A program made the translations under genes and the position numbers. Of a stretch of 64,000 nucleotides of DNA, positions 29,422-40,920 are shown in pieces (within the stretch, counting starts at the first letter, position 1; the number at the start of each line of letters is the position of its first letter). The stretch spans positions 5,394,001 to 5,458,000 of the forward strand of contig OW285187.1 of NCBI GenBank assembly GCA_935421135.1, read 5' to 3'. Source of the stretch: Bugulina stolonifera (lineage: Eukaryota; Bryozoa; Gymnolaemata; Cheilostomatida; Bugulidae). The notes beneath the pieces are model-generated. The model saw nothing but the letters and a program-made list of their open reading frames with translations. It was not told the DNA's origin and made no database searches.

Positions 29422-30750
29422 TTATTCATCATTACTTTCTCCTGTTGGAACCCACTGTGGCAGTTTACTATCTTCCCCTTCTGCTTTTGCATCATTATCA
29501 TCTAGTTTGTTAGCCAGGTGGGGAATTATGTGATCAATAATTGATACACTATCCATTTTTTCTTCTTCTTCTTCTTTTTGCAAACGCTCGATTTCCATCA
29601 TTAACCTCTCTTTTTCCATTCTTTCCTCTGTTAACTTTTTTTCTAAGAAGGCAATGCGATTTGTTCTTCTCTCTTTTCTTGCATCAATTCTCTGTTGCAT
29701 CTCTAGTGCTTCTTTCCACCCCAGTGCTCCTGCCAATTCCACTTTCTTTAGTGCCAATTCTTGTTCTATCTTTCTAATCTCTTGTTCCCTTTTGTCACAC
29801 ATTTCAACCTCTTCTTTAGTTTCTACATGAGTTTGCTCTTCTATCATAATCTGCTTATTCTCTCCTGTAGAAGTCTCTCTCACTTCCACCCTAGCTTCTC
29901 CTGGTGAAGGGCTTCTTATCTCCTCTAACCCGTTTTTGGATGAATCTAGTTCTCCAATGTCACACATTTCAACCTCTTCTATCATAACCTGGTTAGTCTC
30001 TCCTGTAGAAGTCTCTCTCACCTCTAATCTAGCATCTCCTGGTGAAGGACTTCTTATCACCTCTAACCCATTTTTGGATGGATCTAGTTCTCCAAACAAT
30101 CGCCCTGCATATAGCGTATTACCTCTACTAAGAATTAAACCAGGGATGCTTTCTTCATTGTAACTCCTCTTCGCTCGCGATTTCTCCTTCCCATCCTCAA
30201 AGCGACATCTTCTTGCCCCATCCTTTAATATGTTCAATACTCTATGATAGAGTTCATTCTTTGAACCTTCCCCACCAGGTTCATTATCCAGATATAGTAA
30301 GAAGTGAGTGTTAAAAGTGGCCTCCGCTCCCACACCAGTTTCATCCCAGTTTCTATCTTCAATAATCTTCTCAACCTCCACTCTACACCAGGTTGACAAC
30401 TCTGCATTCCTAAGAAGGAGTAAGGGAGAAGAAACGGATGCGTTTTTTGTTTCTACCATAGATGAAAATCTTGACCTAGCTCCTGTTAAGTCTTCATAAC
30501 AAAGTGCCATTTTCCTCAACTTTTCCTCTCCTATCTTAAAAGGGATATTCATAGAGAGTGAAAGTGTTCTAAAATAGATGGCAAGCTCTACCACTAAGGA
30601 ATTATGAGCGAGTCTGTCAACCCAATACCACATCCATGGACTATTCGTTTCTTCGATATTACTTTTGATCATATATTCCCATACAGACTTCGGGAGGACT
30701 TCCTTTAAAAGTACATATCTCCCCGCTGCTCCTTTGGTGAGAAAAGACAT
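29422..30750 (-). CDS. Unknown 442-aa protein next to right TIR, with internal duplication and coiled coil
   Basis: Residues 1-190 look globular (tryptophan-rich WMWYWVDRL near 38-46). Residues about 220-310 contain two copies of a ~40-residue segment (SKNGLE, IRSPSPG, EVRETSTGE). About 320-410 is a strongly predicted coiled coil (Glu/Lys/Arg/Leu-rich, EKERLMMEIERLQKEEEEEK). I do not recognise the family. It is the most promoter-proximal gene of the minus-strand block, and its TATA box (TATAAAAG, 30804-30811) straddles the inner TIR border. It could be structural or regulatory. Confidence 0.7.
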   Translation of the reverse strand: MSFLTKGAAGRYVLLKEVLPKSVWEYMIKSNIEETNSPWMWYWVDRLAHNSLVVELAIYFRTLSLSMNIPFKIGEEKLRKMALCYEDLTGARSRFSSMVETKNASVSSPLLLLRNAELSTWCRVEVEKIIEDRNWDETGVGAEATFNTHFLLYLDNEPGGEGSKNELYHRVLNILKDGARRCRFEDGKEKSRAKRSYNEESIPGLILSRGNTLYAGRLFGELDPSKNGLEVIRSPSPGDARLEVRETSTGETNQVMIEEVEMCDIGELDSSKNGLEEIRSPSPGEARVEVRETSTGENKQIMIEEQTHVETKEEVEMCDKREQEIRKIEQELALKKVELAGALGWKEALEMQQRIDARKERRTNRIAFLEKKLTEERMEKERLMMEIERLQKEEEEEKMDSVSIIDHIIPHLANKLDDNDAKAEGEDSKLPQWVPTGESNDE

Positions 30751-30803
30751 GTTTGCTATGACTAAGTCTTCTTTGTATTAATACTATCATCAGTCAAACT
30801 TAT

Positions 30804-30811
30804 CTTTTATA
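30804..30811 (-). promoter_or_regulatory. TATA box of the 442-aa gene
   Basis: TATAAAAG on the minus strand, about 55 bp before the ATG at 30750, overlapping the inner end of the right TIR. Confidence 0.6.
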
Positions 30812-31529
30812 GTCCCACCCCAGTGGAACTCGGAATGGGCGGCGGGCCGCTGCCTAGTCGCTTGGCCCGGTGGATACGGGGCACCGGCGTCGCCTCCACG
30901 TGTACGGTCGGCGCCGCACGCAACGTGGGCGGACGCGGCTTGACCGCCTCAAACGATTGGTCGTTCGGGTGAGTGGGGGTTGCGGGGTGGGGAGGGTGGG
31001 CGGCGGTGGAGGAGGGGTGGCGGTGATGACGGTGATGGCGGCGGCGGCGGCGGCGGCGGTGGTGGTGGTGGTGGCGGCGGCGGCGGCGGTGGCGGTGGTG
31101 GTGGTGGCGGCGGTGGTGGTGGTGGCGGTGGTGGCGGCGGCGGCGGTGGCGGCGACGGTGGTGAGGGCGGTGGTGGTGGCGGCGGCGGCGGCGGTGGTGA
31201 GGGCGGCGGTGGCGGCGGCGGCGACGGCGGTGGCGCGGACGGGACGAGGGCGGTGGCGGGGAGGAGGGAGGAGTGGGAGGTGGGGGAGGGGGAGGGGAGG
31301 AGGGTGGGAAGGAGGAAGGGAAGGGGTCGTGGCCGGGTTCGGGGTCAAGTGTGCAAATGTTTTTTCGACCAATCAGAAGGGGGGATTTTGGGGTGACCTT
31401 GGCAAGGTCGTGTGCAAAATTTTTGTGCTCTTCTGTGATTGGTTGAAATCGGAAATACCGGCTTGTGATTGGTTGAAAACAGGGGTCAATGAGTGCGTGT
31501 CTGTCTAGAAGTGCACTGACTATACTACT
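30807..31529 (-). repeat. Right TIR of element 1 (723 bp)
   Basis: Inverted match to 20706-21425, one triplet longer. It is followed directly by the target duplication AACATC (31530-31535). Confidence 0.95.
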
Positions 31530-31535
31530 AACATC

Positions 31536-32723
31536 ATTCACGTGTAAAGAAAGCTGTGTCACAATTTGGGGCTCCATTATCCCATCCCCTTCTTTCGCAA
31601 ATCGGAGGAACTCGGTCTTTTACAAGCACAGCCTTGGAATTTTCCTGCACTTACGTCTAACAAACCTACGGTGTATACATGTGTATGTAAAAGAGTTCAT
31701 TGCATCAGTGTAAATCTTTGTTGAAAATTAGTGAATCATTGACCTTGGGATGAATAAGTAGGTGGATTACTAATGTACACATTCTACTCTGCCCAACTAA
31801 CCCAAAGCAGGAGAGGAGGCTAGCTTTGCAGTCTCCTGGGTGTGACACCATCTAATACTTTCTATCATCCAATCACAAGCAGGCTAGAACTCCATCAACC
31901 AATTAAATTGTGGTAGTTATCCAGCATTCAAACAGTACTAGATACTGAATGAGATTACAACAAGACTGGATTATAGGAAGCTAGAAGTGGTTATGGTGGT
32001 GCATGACATCAACTATGTGTACAGTATGTATGTCAGCCTATTAAATGCTACCTGTATCTATTGATAATATACCCAGTTACATCGTGGTAACCTGATGAGA
32101 GCACCTGAGAGCACCAGTAGCACTAGAGTATTTGTATTGAAAATGGCCTAAAAGTAATGAATCAGGCCGTGAATTACTCAACAAAAACGAAATATACATG
32201 TAAGTCGGGTGCTTTTTTAAAAGTATTCATATCATAAATTTAAATGTACATGTACATTGTATAATATGTATATATACGTTTATGATATAACTAATGTTTA
32301 CAATATACAGTGCACATACAAGTATAACATACAAGTACATGTACATGTAAATGAATTAAATATACAATGTACATAAAATAGAGTATATGATTTGCAGTGG
32401 GTATGACGGAATGCTTCAACGGGAAAGTTCAAGCAAAAGCTACATATTTTCATTCAAGTAGTGTCCAGACCAGAAGTACATGTAGATATGAGGATATGTA
32501 CATGTATATACATGTGCATGCATCGAGGACAAATAGACATGTGATTATGCCCACGTGTATTGAAGGCATGTAGACATATAAACAAGCATAGATGTACATT
32601 GTGCATACAGACTTGTAGATAGCAATAAACATGCTGCTGAGGTCTGTCTTTAATAACACATAATGTAGTCTACATGTACATTGGTTTCAGCACTATCTAC
32701 CCGCCAGAATGTTCTATACTATG
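31536..32723. other. Host intergenic region
   Basis: No gene supported. It contains several TACATGTA-rich stretches (about 32200-32360 and 32480-32600). Confidence 0.55.
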
Positions 32724-34362
32724 TCATGGGACCTGACCATATCTAAAACAGTGTTTCTGAGTGACAGTATTGGGTTTTGAGTTTAGAGCATTTGGTAGCA
32801 GTGTCACATTGTATGCATATATATTAATTACATAATATGATGGTATGTCTTCATCCTCAGATATGTAATCTGAAGAGTCAGACTCTTGCTCCGGAGAATT
32901 GCTGGTGCTGGTAGATAAGCTGGTGGATGGGATAGGTTCCAAGCTTGTGGTTGTAGCAACTTTGTCACTGAAAAGTTTAGTGCATATGGTCAAATCACAT
33001 CTCTAGAAGAGACTGATTGTTGTGATATTAATATAGAAATAGAAACTTACATGTTACAGGTAGTGGCAACACTACGCTTTTTTGGATAGCGCAAGTACTT
33101 CCTTGTTTGGACGCCCACAGTCCTGCCAGGAAGAGCAGGATTTGGTAGGGTTGATGGGAGCCGTCTAGATCGGGGACTGGGAATGAAGGTGACGGGTTTA
33201 TACTTCATTTCTGGTGGTTTACTACAAAACAGTGTTACTGATATGAAGCAGTGCTTGTTGTTTGAATAAGAACAAGACAATTTTCAAATGCATACTAGTT
33301 GATATACAACACCAGAATCATTAGTGTGGTCTCCAAAAGATATAAATAAACATTAGCCTACCTGGTAGAGCTTCGAGATATTAATCTTCGTTCACGACTA
33401 GATATTGCAGCAGGCTCGGCCACTGCTACCACTGATGGCACAGCAGTTTTTTCCAACCATAGTCTAAGTATAAAAATGAAATAGATATATCACTGAAATC
33501 ATGCATGGTCATAGAATTCAATAAAATACAACACTACTTATGTGAACTAATCTTGTATAAATAACTTGAAATCAAACTCACTTTGTGCAAAATCCAGCTT
33601 CTACTTGATAAAAATTGGTGAAATCGGTGGGGAGAAAGTGGTCAGCACAGACTCGTGACCTCTTATCTGGGGTGAAGTCTGGTCTCTACAATGTAAATCC
33701 ACAGATTAAACATCCAGCAATTATTTTATAGGATTTCTCTATTCGTGTTCTTTTCTAGGCTATTTTGTTGAGTTACAAGATAGAAGAAATGTAATAAGCA
33801 TTTTGTCAGTTGACAGAAAATTGTGAGGCCTATACAATGTATATTTAAAAGTTGAAACATAAGATAAGTATGTTATAAATATTATATTTGTATCAAGCTA
33901 AATATGATGTTTCTTACTGATGATATTTTTGCTATAACCAAATAACAAACGTATATTATGACAAAATACATACTACCAGGCTTCCCTCAGTATCATTTAT
34001 TAAAAATATCCTAACAACAGCACACGCTTGTATCATGATATCCCATAGCCATATGATATGATAATTTATAATGCAATATTCCACTGTGAGTCACTGTATT
34101 ATTATTATAATTATTATTATGTTATCCATATTCATTGCTAGTGTTGGTTAATGAAGTGGTAGCCCATTTGGAATTTTTTCATTCATCTTCACGTAAACAT
34201 ATGCCATACATTTATAGTAAAAGCACTGCTTACCTTGTTAATCCTGATAAATCTTTTCCATGCATTAAATAGGGAGGGGTCCTTTGGGAATTGAAAACAC
34301 CTCTCAAAATTAGTGCAGTCCTCTACCTCACAACATCTAATATCACGTCTATTGTTAGCCAT
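32724..34362 (-). CDS. THAP-domain zinc-finger protein
   Basis: Five exons on the minus strand: 34234-34362, 33582-33685, 33362-33463, 33051-33221 and 32724-32967. All have GT-AG borders and one frame, giving 249 aa. The N-terminal THAP (C2CH) domain spans exons 1-3: Cys11-x4-Cys16, then FQFPKDPSLFNAWKRF, then Cys56-x2-His59 in VCADHF, and a TAVPSV motif matching the family's AVPTIF box. THAP domains bind specific DNA and occur in transcription regulators and P-element-type transposases. The rest is low-complexity, with an acidic Ser-rich stretch (SPEQESDSSDYISEDEDI), and has no transposase core, so a host regulator or domesticated gene is likely. It lies between two Polintons but outside both. 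Confidence 0.82.
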
Positions 34363-35526
34363 TGTTACAATAATCTAGTAAGTCAGTGAAATTAGAAAGA
34401 ACGGGAAAATATGAAATTATGTGATTTTATGTTTATTTGGGAAATAACTGTAAAGAACAAGTTGCAGTAATTGTACAGCTATACACATATAAATAATATG
34501 ACAAAATAAGCACAAAATATTTGCGTGCCTGTATGAAGTCTAGGCTAAGCAATAATTACATGTATGTGTTCTGGATGTCTATTGGCTATGGCAGACCCAA
34601 TCAGAGCTGCGCGGGATATATTAAATACCATAGCTAATATATTGTATTCTTTTATGATTTATTCAGAGTCTGTGGATAATAGCCCATCAATAATTTGCTA
34701 ATAGCTACTTGATACCTAAGGCTACATCTTAGTGGAATATAATTGGATATTTTACCATAGAAGAAAATATATGCCAAGGTGAATGCTACTATAACTACTA
34801 GTACTAGCGGAGCACGCTGACCAAAAGCGACCTGGCAGCACCGTAAGGGGGTCAAAGGTCACGCCATTGTTTCTCATCTAGCCAAGTTTATGCGAGCGTT
34901 TTTTAGCATGGTCATGTTTGAAGAGCAGTATCTCTGGACACAATGAACCTACAAAGACAAACAATAGCTCAAATTGAAGCTTAACAGCTGTAGATTGCAA
35001 ATACACAGTCATACATTGGTTTCCTTAATGCTTTAAAGAAATACATCAACTGATGTTCATTGCACTACCGACCAATGCCCTATAAATTATTGCAGATCTT
35101 ACATGTGAAACACGATGGCATTGTTCAAACCTTGAACCCAACACATATTCCTGAGTAGAGATCAAATGCCTAACTTCCCTTTGTGCCCAACCTAAAGATA
35201 TATTATGAGTTGATAAGAGTGAGAACACAATACACTAGTACAATATGCAATTTATTGTGTATACGAATAGCAATCAGGTAAGGGCAAGGAGTGGATAAAT
35301 TGCTTTAAAAGAGTAATAATTCATACACCCATGCACTTATTATACATGTACATAAAATGCAGGTACGGTACATGTCTGTACATTGCACAGATCCTTCGTA
35401 TATACTAATGTGTGAGATTATGTGATATTTGTTTCAAATGAGTGCTACTTTTTAAACTGAACTGTAAACTTGAAACTTCTATTCGGCCCTAATACAGCCC
35501 TACAATACGTTAATGCAAACAATAGC
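34363..35526. other. Host intergenic region upstream of element 2
   Basis: No gene supported. The last six bases (AATAGC, 35521-35526) are the left target-site duplication of element 2. Confidence 0.6.
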
Positions 35527-36476
35527 AGTAGTATAGTCAGTGCAGATCTACACAGACACCCGGCCCTTTCCGCGTCGTATTAGCCCTAGATCCAAAAACT
35601 CCCCGGGCGGACGACCACCCCACCCGTCCTCTCGCCCCTCCTCTCCCCTAAACCTCACTCTATGTGCAAAGCCCTAGAACCTACTCCCCCCCATCGCGGG
35701 TGGGGTTTCAAAAACCTCATCGGCTGTTCCGCGGAACCCAGTCTAAAGAGCAAACCCCTCGCCCCGTCCCACGGCTCGGGCGAGGGGGCGCGCGCGTACG
35801 CGCGCGCCCCCCCGCCCCGCGAACCCCACCCGTCCTCCCTCCACCCGTCCCCGCCCCTCCCCACCCCTCCCCACCCCAAACCCCTCCGCCTCGCCCTCCG
35901 CCTCGCGGCGGTTCTCGTTCGCGAGTCCAGCCGTGGCCCCACGCCGCCCTCCCCCCGCCCATCCCCCGCCCCTCCCCCGCCCTCCCGCCCCAACGACCCG
36001 TCGCGACCCTCGCGGGCGGACCGTCGGCTGGAGTAGGGTGAAGCGAAGGAAAATACGGGTTAGAGTAATGATAGGCTACACCCGTGCGGAGTGCCCGTGC
36101 AGAGTTTACGACGCTGACTATACTACTATAAAAAACTTACCGAGTGGTGGTGGTGGTGCTTCCGGATGATTTCTTCGCCGGGGACTGTTGAGACTGAACT
36201 GGTCGGGGTGACACCGCACTCGCGCGCTCCTCCGTTCGAGCGCCCCCGGACCTTCGATGAAAGACTCGCGTCTTAACCCTCATTTTCCCCGGACCCTCCC
36301 CTAGGGAAATCGCCCGTCCCCGTGACGAGCGGCGAGAGAAAGTGAAGGCGGTGGCTCTTCCGCGCTTCAAATCGTAGACTTCGCGAGGAGGTTAGCCGAC
36401 GACATCATCGCTCGGAGGGGTAGAAATAGAAATAGATAAACGGGATAGATGGACGCTTGTCTTCTCATCGCCATCG

Positions 36477-36526
<50 letters not shown>

Positions 36527-36615
36527 CAAATAGACCCGCCTCTACGATGATGTCGTTGACTCGCCACCAATTTCTTTGACCACCGCGTCCACTTTCCCCC
36601 GGGTAGCAAACTCCG
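35527..36615 (+). repeat. Left TIR of element 2 (1089 bp)
   Basis: Inverted match to 42100-43188 with about one visible mismatch. The outer ~36 bp resemble the element 1/3 termini (same first 18 bp, then TCTA and ACAGACAC). The rest is unrelated GC-rich sequence containing a 28-nt alternating CG palindrome (35784-35811) and an ATC/GAT triplet run (about 36474-36522). The innermost part is a promoterless copy of the 3' portion of the small acidic gene. Confidence 0.95.
35784..35811. other. 28-nt perfect palindrome in left TIR, potential Z-DNA/cruciform
   Basis: A perfect inverted repeat made of a G-run, CGCGCG, the central TA at 35797/35798, CGCGCG and a C-run. The mirror copy is at 42904-42931. 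Confidence 0.85.
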
Positions 36616-36961
36616 ATAGGGAGAGAGCGCATCGTGCGCGTGCGATGTCACCCCCCACCTACGAATGAAGACAATAGAAGAAATGTGAACTGATAAGGGG
36701 TGAGTATGAGCGGAAGCTGCGCTAGTATCGTCTACCCCTTTGGTTTGGAGAGGTAAATGGTTTTTAATGTATTAGCTAGTGTTTTATTGCTCGGTTTTAA
36801 GGCTACAACCGGTAAACCCTCCGTTTTGAGGACGGAGACCCCTTACAATAGAGAGTGAATGTGAAAAAAATTATACGGGTATATGTACAAGGGTTATGAT
36901 GCACTGTTCGTTTACTCTCCAATTTATCGAATGAAGTAGTCTCATCTCCGAGAAATCAGTA
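36616..36961. other. Non-coding gap after the polymerase stop
   Basis: No gene seen. It should hold the 3' UTR and polyadenylation region of the minus-strand polymerase gene. Confidence 0.5.
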
Positions 36962-39900
36962 CTAGCATTCTATAGGACTCGTACTCACCCCGTCTTCTGC
37001 AACCTTCCGCTTACCATAGAAGTAGGTGAGTCCGGTCTTTAGCTGGGTGTAGCTATACGTTTGGTTTCCTCTTCTGATAAAACCCCGATTGTCCCCTCTC
37101 ACCGACTCCCCTGTCCTGAGCACGGAGAGGAACTTCTCTTTGGTTAGGGCGTTTCCTCTTTTGTTTAGTCCTTTGCTGCTATACTTGCTATCACCATCAG
37201 CGGACCAGCAAAAGTATGTTTTTGAGTTGAGCGCGATGACCCCCTCCCCCCGAAACTCCTCCTTAAACAGGCCGGGGGTTCGTGTTTCGTATCGTTGCAC
37301 CTTCTCACAACATTCCCTCATCTCCCACTCTTGGCCAAGCACCTTGGTCGTGATAAAGTCTTCCTTGTGCCTATCGCAGAAGGGTCTGGGAAACCATCTA
37401 CCATATTCTCTGTAGAACTCTTCTTTTTTATCTTTTCGGATGACCTCATCTATACTACGAGCACTCAGAGCCATGTAAGCGCTATCCGTGTCCATTTCTA
37501 CGTACTCAAAGTCCTCTCTGCTGACGAATCTGTGAAAATAAAACGGACGGGTTGTAGGGGGGGGGGGGGGGGGGGTTGGGGTTGACACCAAAGAATAAAT
37601 AGAGAAGGATTTGATAAAATCTTTGTATAGTCTAGTGCTACTTACCTATCCATAAAGTCGTAGTAGAATTCTAGCATTCTCAACTTGGCTCTCTGGAGGA
37701 TAACGAATCCTACGACAGATGGAACATCCATTCGAATCTAAAAGAAAGAAAGAGAGAGAGAGAGTTTACCCTACCACTCAGAAAAAGTTTCGTCAAATCA
37801 AGAATCAAAATAAAAAAAAAAAGATTGTCAACACTTGCCTTTTTCTTGTGAAGCTCTATCTCAAAGTAGTTTTCATCAACTTCGTTTAGACTAGAAAAGT
37901 GCCTACTCCTCACTTTGACAGCCGCCTCCTCTACTGTCTCCACATACTTGACAGTCTTATGTTTCTCTTTATTTGTTATGGTCTTTCCGTAGGCTGAATT
38001 CCCAACGAGCTTGCTGGTGCTGGCCAAGAGGGCCAGGTCGGGGTTCACATCCCCACCTCTTCTTGCGTCTGAGACCGAAGAACCAAAGTCTTTGTAGATG
38101 GCTCGTGGGATAAAGTGAACAAACTGATAGATCCTGGTAATTATCAAACCTTGATCTAGATACCATCTAGCCAGATCGGAGAGTAGTGTGATTCGCTCGC
38201 CAAAAAGACTCCCCACGAGCATTCGCTGAGGTCTCTTCAAGAATCCGTTCTGTTCGGCAAAAGCGCGCATGTGTTCGCTAAGGTGTTCTCTTCCCACGTT
38301 TATATTCTTGAAAATAGGTGCCATCTCAGAGAACTTCGCTTTTAGCTCTTCGGGTACGGAAATGTCACACTCCACTAAACCATAGTACTCTCCACTACGA
38401 ATGTTATTGATTATCTTATCGAGGTTGACGTAACCCCTCTCCGGATAGAGAGAAGAAAAGAAGATGGCGAGAAATGTCCTAACTTCTACATCCGAACGAA
38501 CTCGCGCTTCCCACTCACACTGCCGAGTGGTGATGAGCTTATAGCCTAGAGCCTTGATGTAATCTTCTTTCCTTGCAGTGTCCACCCGGAGCTCTTCATT
38601 CGTCATGTTTCTGACACCTTTTCCGTTCCCTCCTAGCTCGCACTCGTGCCCATGCCAGTAGCAACCGTGGAATTGGTACACCGTCCGACTCTGTTCGCTA
38701 TAACCATCCACTGGTAGGTTGTGACAGCCTATCCTCATTTCTCCTCCATTCTGTTGGTGAAGGATGACCTCTCCTCTCTTCCACGATTGGAACTCTAACC
38801 AACCATGCGCAACTTTGCTGAACTTTTTAATAGGTTCTAGAGCAAAGCCTCGGCTCTCTAGCCTCCGCCTGGGATAACCCGTAGGCATATTCCCCATCAT
38901 ACAGTATAGGTAGAGGGCGTTGGCATCAACTCCCAGAATGGACCTACAGGGTTTTGCGGATGTGCCATACATCTTCTCTCGAATAGAGGTCACTCCAACT
39001 TCATGATGTCTGTGAAAGATAATGCTTGGCCCTCCCACGAGGTTATCGCGAAGAGTATGGTACAGACTTTTGCTCTCCTCATCGAACAGACATATGGGTT
39101 GCGAGTTGCAAAGTTCGTCTCGGAGAGACATTAACCTATGCAGCGGAAGAGCGGCTTGTGGAGGAGAGTAGCCATAAGGTCGGGCCTCCACCTCCATAAA
39201 CAACCATCTGATAGCCAAGCCTGGAAGCGAGATTGCGGATTTCAACATGTCAATACCCTTTTGTCGATAGATAGAGCTCTGACGTGCAATGGCCTCGATG
39301 AATGGGGCCACATCGAGGTTGTTGTACCAGATGAGAAAATCCCTGAACGTTTCCATGTTCTCTCTTTCCCACACGACCTGACAGTGGTGATAATCTTGCT
39401 CGCTCAATTCTTGCTGAGTCAGCGAGTTGAAAAAACTCTCTCGGGGAGGGAGTCCATAATAATCCAACCTTCTCAGGGAATCTACCCAGTCGTAAGGAAA
39501 GAATCCCTTACTCTCTGACACGCCAAATGCCTTCAAGTATTTGGAGTAGTTGAAGCCCGGTGCGATAAAGTTGCATATGTCAAGGAACCTAAACATACAT
39601 CATGGCCAAACATCTAAAGAAACACAATTTGTCTGGGTAGGGACGGGCACCTCCTCTGGCCCAAAAGTCTACATCTAGTGCTATCACATGTCGGTTGTTA
39701 AGTATGTAGTCTGGGAGTTTGCTCACTACACCGCCCACCTTGCCAATCTCTAGGAGTTTATAGATGTAGAATGTCAGATTCGCAATGTGACGTAAAGCCC
39801 AAGCGGTATTCGGTCTCCTTTGTGCTGACCTCTCTCTCAAGTCGAGCTCCTGCACAGATTCGCAAAACTCTCTCATCTCATTCTCTGCTCTGATCAGTCT

Positions 39901-40568
39901 TGGCTTGGGGAAGAACGCGGCATTGTTGCTTGATGAGTGAAAGTAGCGCAACTCTCCACTGGTCTTATGCTCGAGGATGACTCCAGCGCTACAGTTAATC
40001 TTCACAGTACAAGGTACTCTCTTCCACATCGCTCTCAATTTAGTCCACACCTCTTCATCTCCTTCATCTTCACATTCCCCTCTCCACACTCGAACGTTGA
40101 GAATGTCTTCTACAGGACGAGAGTGTATTGTGGACCTGATCGAGCTCCAATAGCGGGCTAGTAGCACCCCCATCTCATCCCCCTCTTCAGCTGTTGGAGG
40201 TTTGGACCAGAAAACATCATCAAACTTCTCTGCATCCCCCTCATCTTTTTCCGCCTTGGCCTCGCTATGAAATCGTCTCATGTGATGACCTAGCTTTCTC
40301 CTCCCATCAAAACATCCACCACAAACCGGGCACTTGTGTGGGTGAGCCTGTGCATGCATTCTCTTCGTGTGCCTGTCTAGAGAAAACGCTGTTTTGAGAA
40401 CCAGACCGCATAGTTGACAAGTGTGCTCGGCCTGACGAGAGCTCTCCCCCCCTATAAAAATACAAAATAGTAGGGTGTAAGTTATTCTTTTACCTCATAC
40501 TACTATTAGCAATCCACAATTGTTACCAACTACCTCATTTAGCACTAACCTTTTTTACTTGTTGACAT
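36962..40568 (-). CDS. POLB: Polinton protein-primed family B DNA polymerase, exonuclease region deleted
   Basis: Predicted exons (minus): 40550-40568 (start ATGTCAACAAGT), 39589-40451, 37839-39596, 37646-37737 and 36962-37529. The N-terminus has two C2H2 zinc fingers (CQLCGLVLK, CPVCGGCFDG) and LCFFRCLAMM, a conserved Polinton polymerase segment. The next piece starts at FLDICNFIAPGFNYSKYL, which belongs at the end of the 3'-5' exonuclease domain, so the intervening part with the first acidic exonuclease motifs is missing, and the frame shifts at the junction (about 39589-39600). Downstream the polymerase core is complete: GVDANALYLY (motif A), LVGNSAYGKTI (motif B), VEMDTDSAY (motif C) and a normal C-terminus. 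One intron (37738-37838) uses a GC donor. As it stands it is probably non-functional or lacks proofreading. Confidence 0.88.
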
Positions 40569-40785
40569 CTCTGATCAGGTGCTGACTAGTAGGTAGGTGT
40601 CTCTGTTTAGTCTCCCTATAAAAAATATATAGTAGTAGGGTGTAAGTTAATTTTTTTTGTTTTTGGCTCAATAGCGTTATATACAATAGACACTTCACAA
40701 TTGCTGCCGATTACCCTATTTAGCACTAACCTTATGTTGTACTTGTTGACATCTCTGATCAGGTGCTGACTAGTAGGTAGCTGTC
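40447..40785 (-). repeat. Tandem duplication of the polymerase leader exon and intron
   Basis: Two similar ~160-bp copies, each with TCCCTATAAAAA on the plus strand (minus-strand acceptor TTTTTATAG), an intron containing ACACCCTACTA, and a leader with ATGTCAACAAGT before AAG/GTTAGT. The promoter-proximal copy has a stop before its donor (40731). The second copy (exon 40550-40615) reads through its donor in frame into the zinc-finger exon, so it supplies the usable start. Confidence 0.75.
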
Positions 40786-40851
40786 TCTGTTTACTCTCAC
40801 TCTGTTGACCAGAGGCTGATTGTTCATACTGCTAGAGTGAGAAACTCATAC

Positions 40852-40860
40852 CTTAAATAG
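40852..40860 (-). promoter_or_regulatory. TATA-like box of the polymerase gene
   Basis: CTATTTAAGG on the minus strand, between the palindromic satellite and the leader exon, identical in element 1 at 21678-21687. Confidence 0.6.
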
Positions 40861-40920
40861 TAGTATTCAGTGGGCGGAGTCTAACCATTTCCCCACCCTT
40901 GGCAATACCACCCCGATGTG

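Larger units (their letters stand above)
20706..31529. mobile_element. Polinton/Maverick element 1 (capsid-integrase unit, no polymerase)
   Basis: A 10.8-kb element with inverted termini starting AGTAGTATAGTCAGTGCA and flanked by the 6-bp duplication AACATC (20700-20705 and 31530-31535), as expected for Polinton integration. TIRs are 720 and 723 bp. The interior holds a shared control module, a small plus-strand ORF and a compact minus-strand block: unknown 442-aa protein, membrane protein, ATPase, two small proteins, chromodomain integrase, minor capsid, basic core-like protein, major capsid and protease. No family B polymerase is present, although a polymerase is normally a core gene of autonomous Polintons. 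Intact duplications and near-identical TIRs point to a recent insertion. Confidence 0.93.

Noticed and set aside
32724..34362. THAP gene as a P-element-type transposase
   Set aside because: Only the DNA-binding domain is present. The 249-aa product lacks an RNase H-like catalytic core and no terminal repeats flank it.
35655..36169. Arg/Gly- and Pro-rich frames in the TIRs of element 2 (also 42546-43060)
   Set aside because: The GC-rich sequence lacks stops in several frames. The peptides have no recognisable domain and are exact mirrors in the other TIR.
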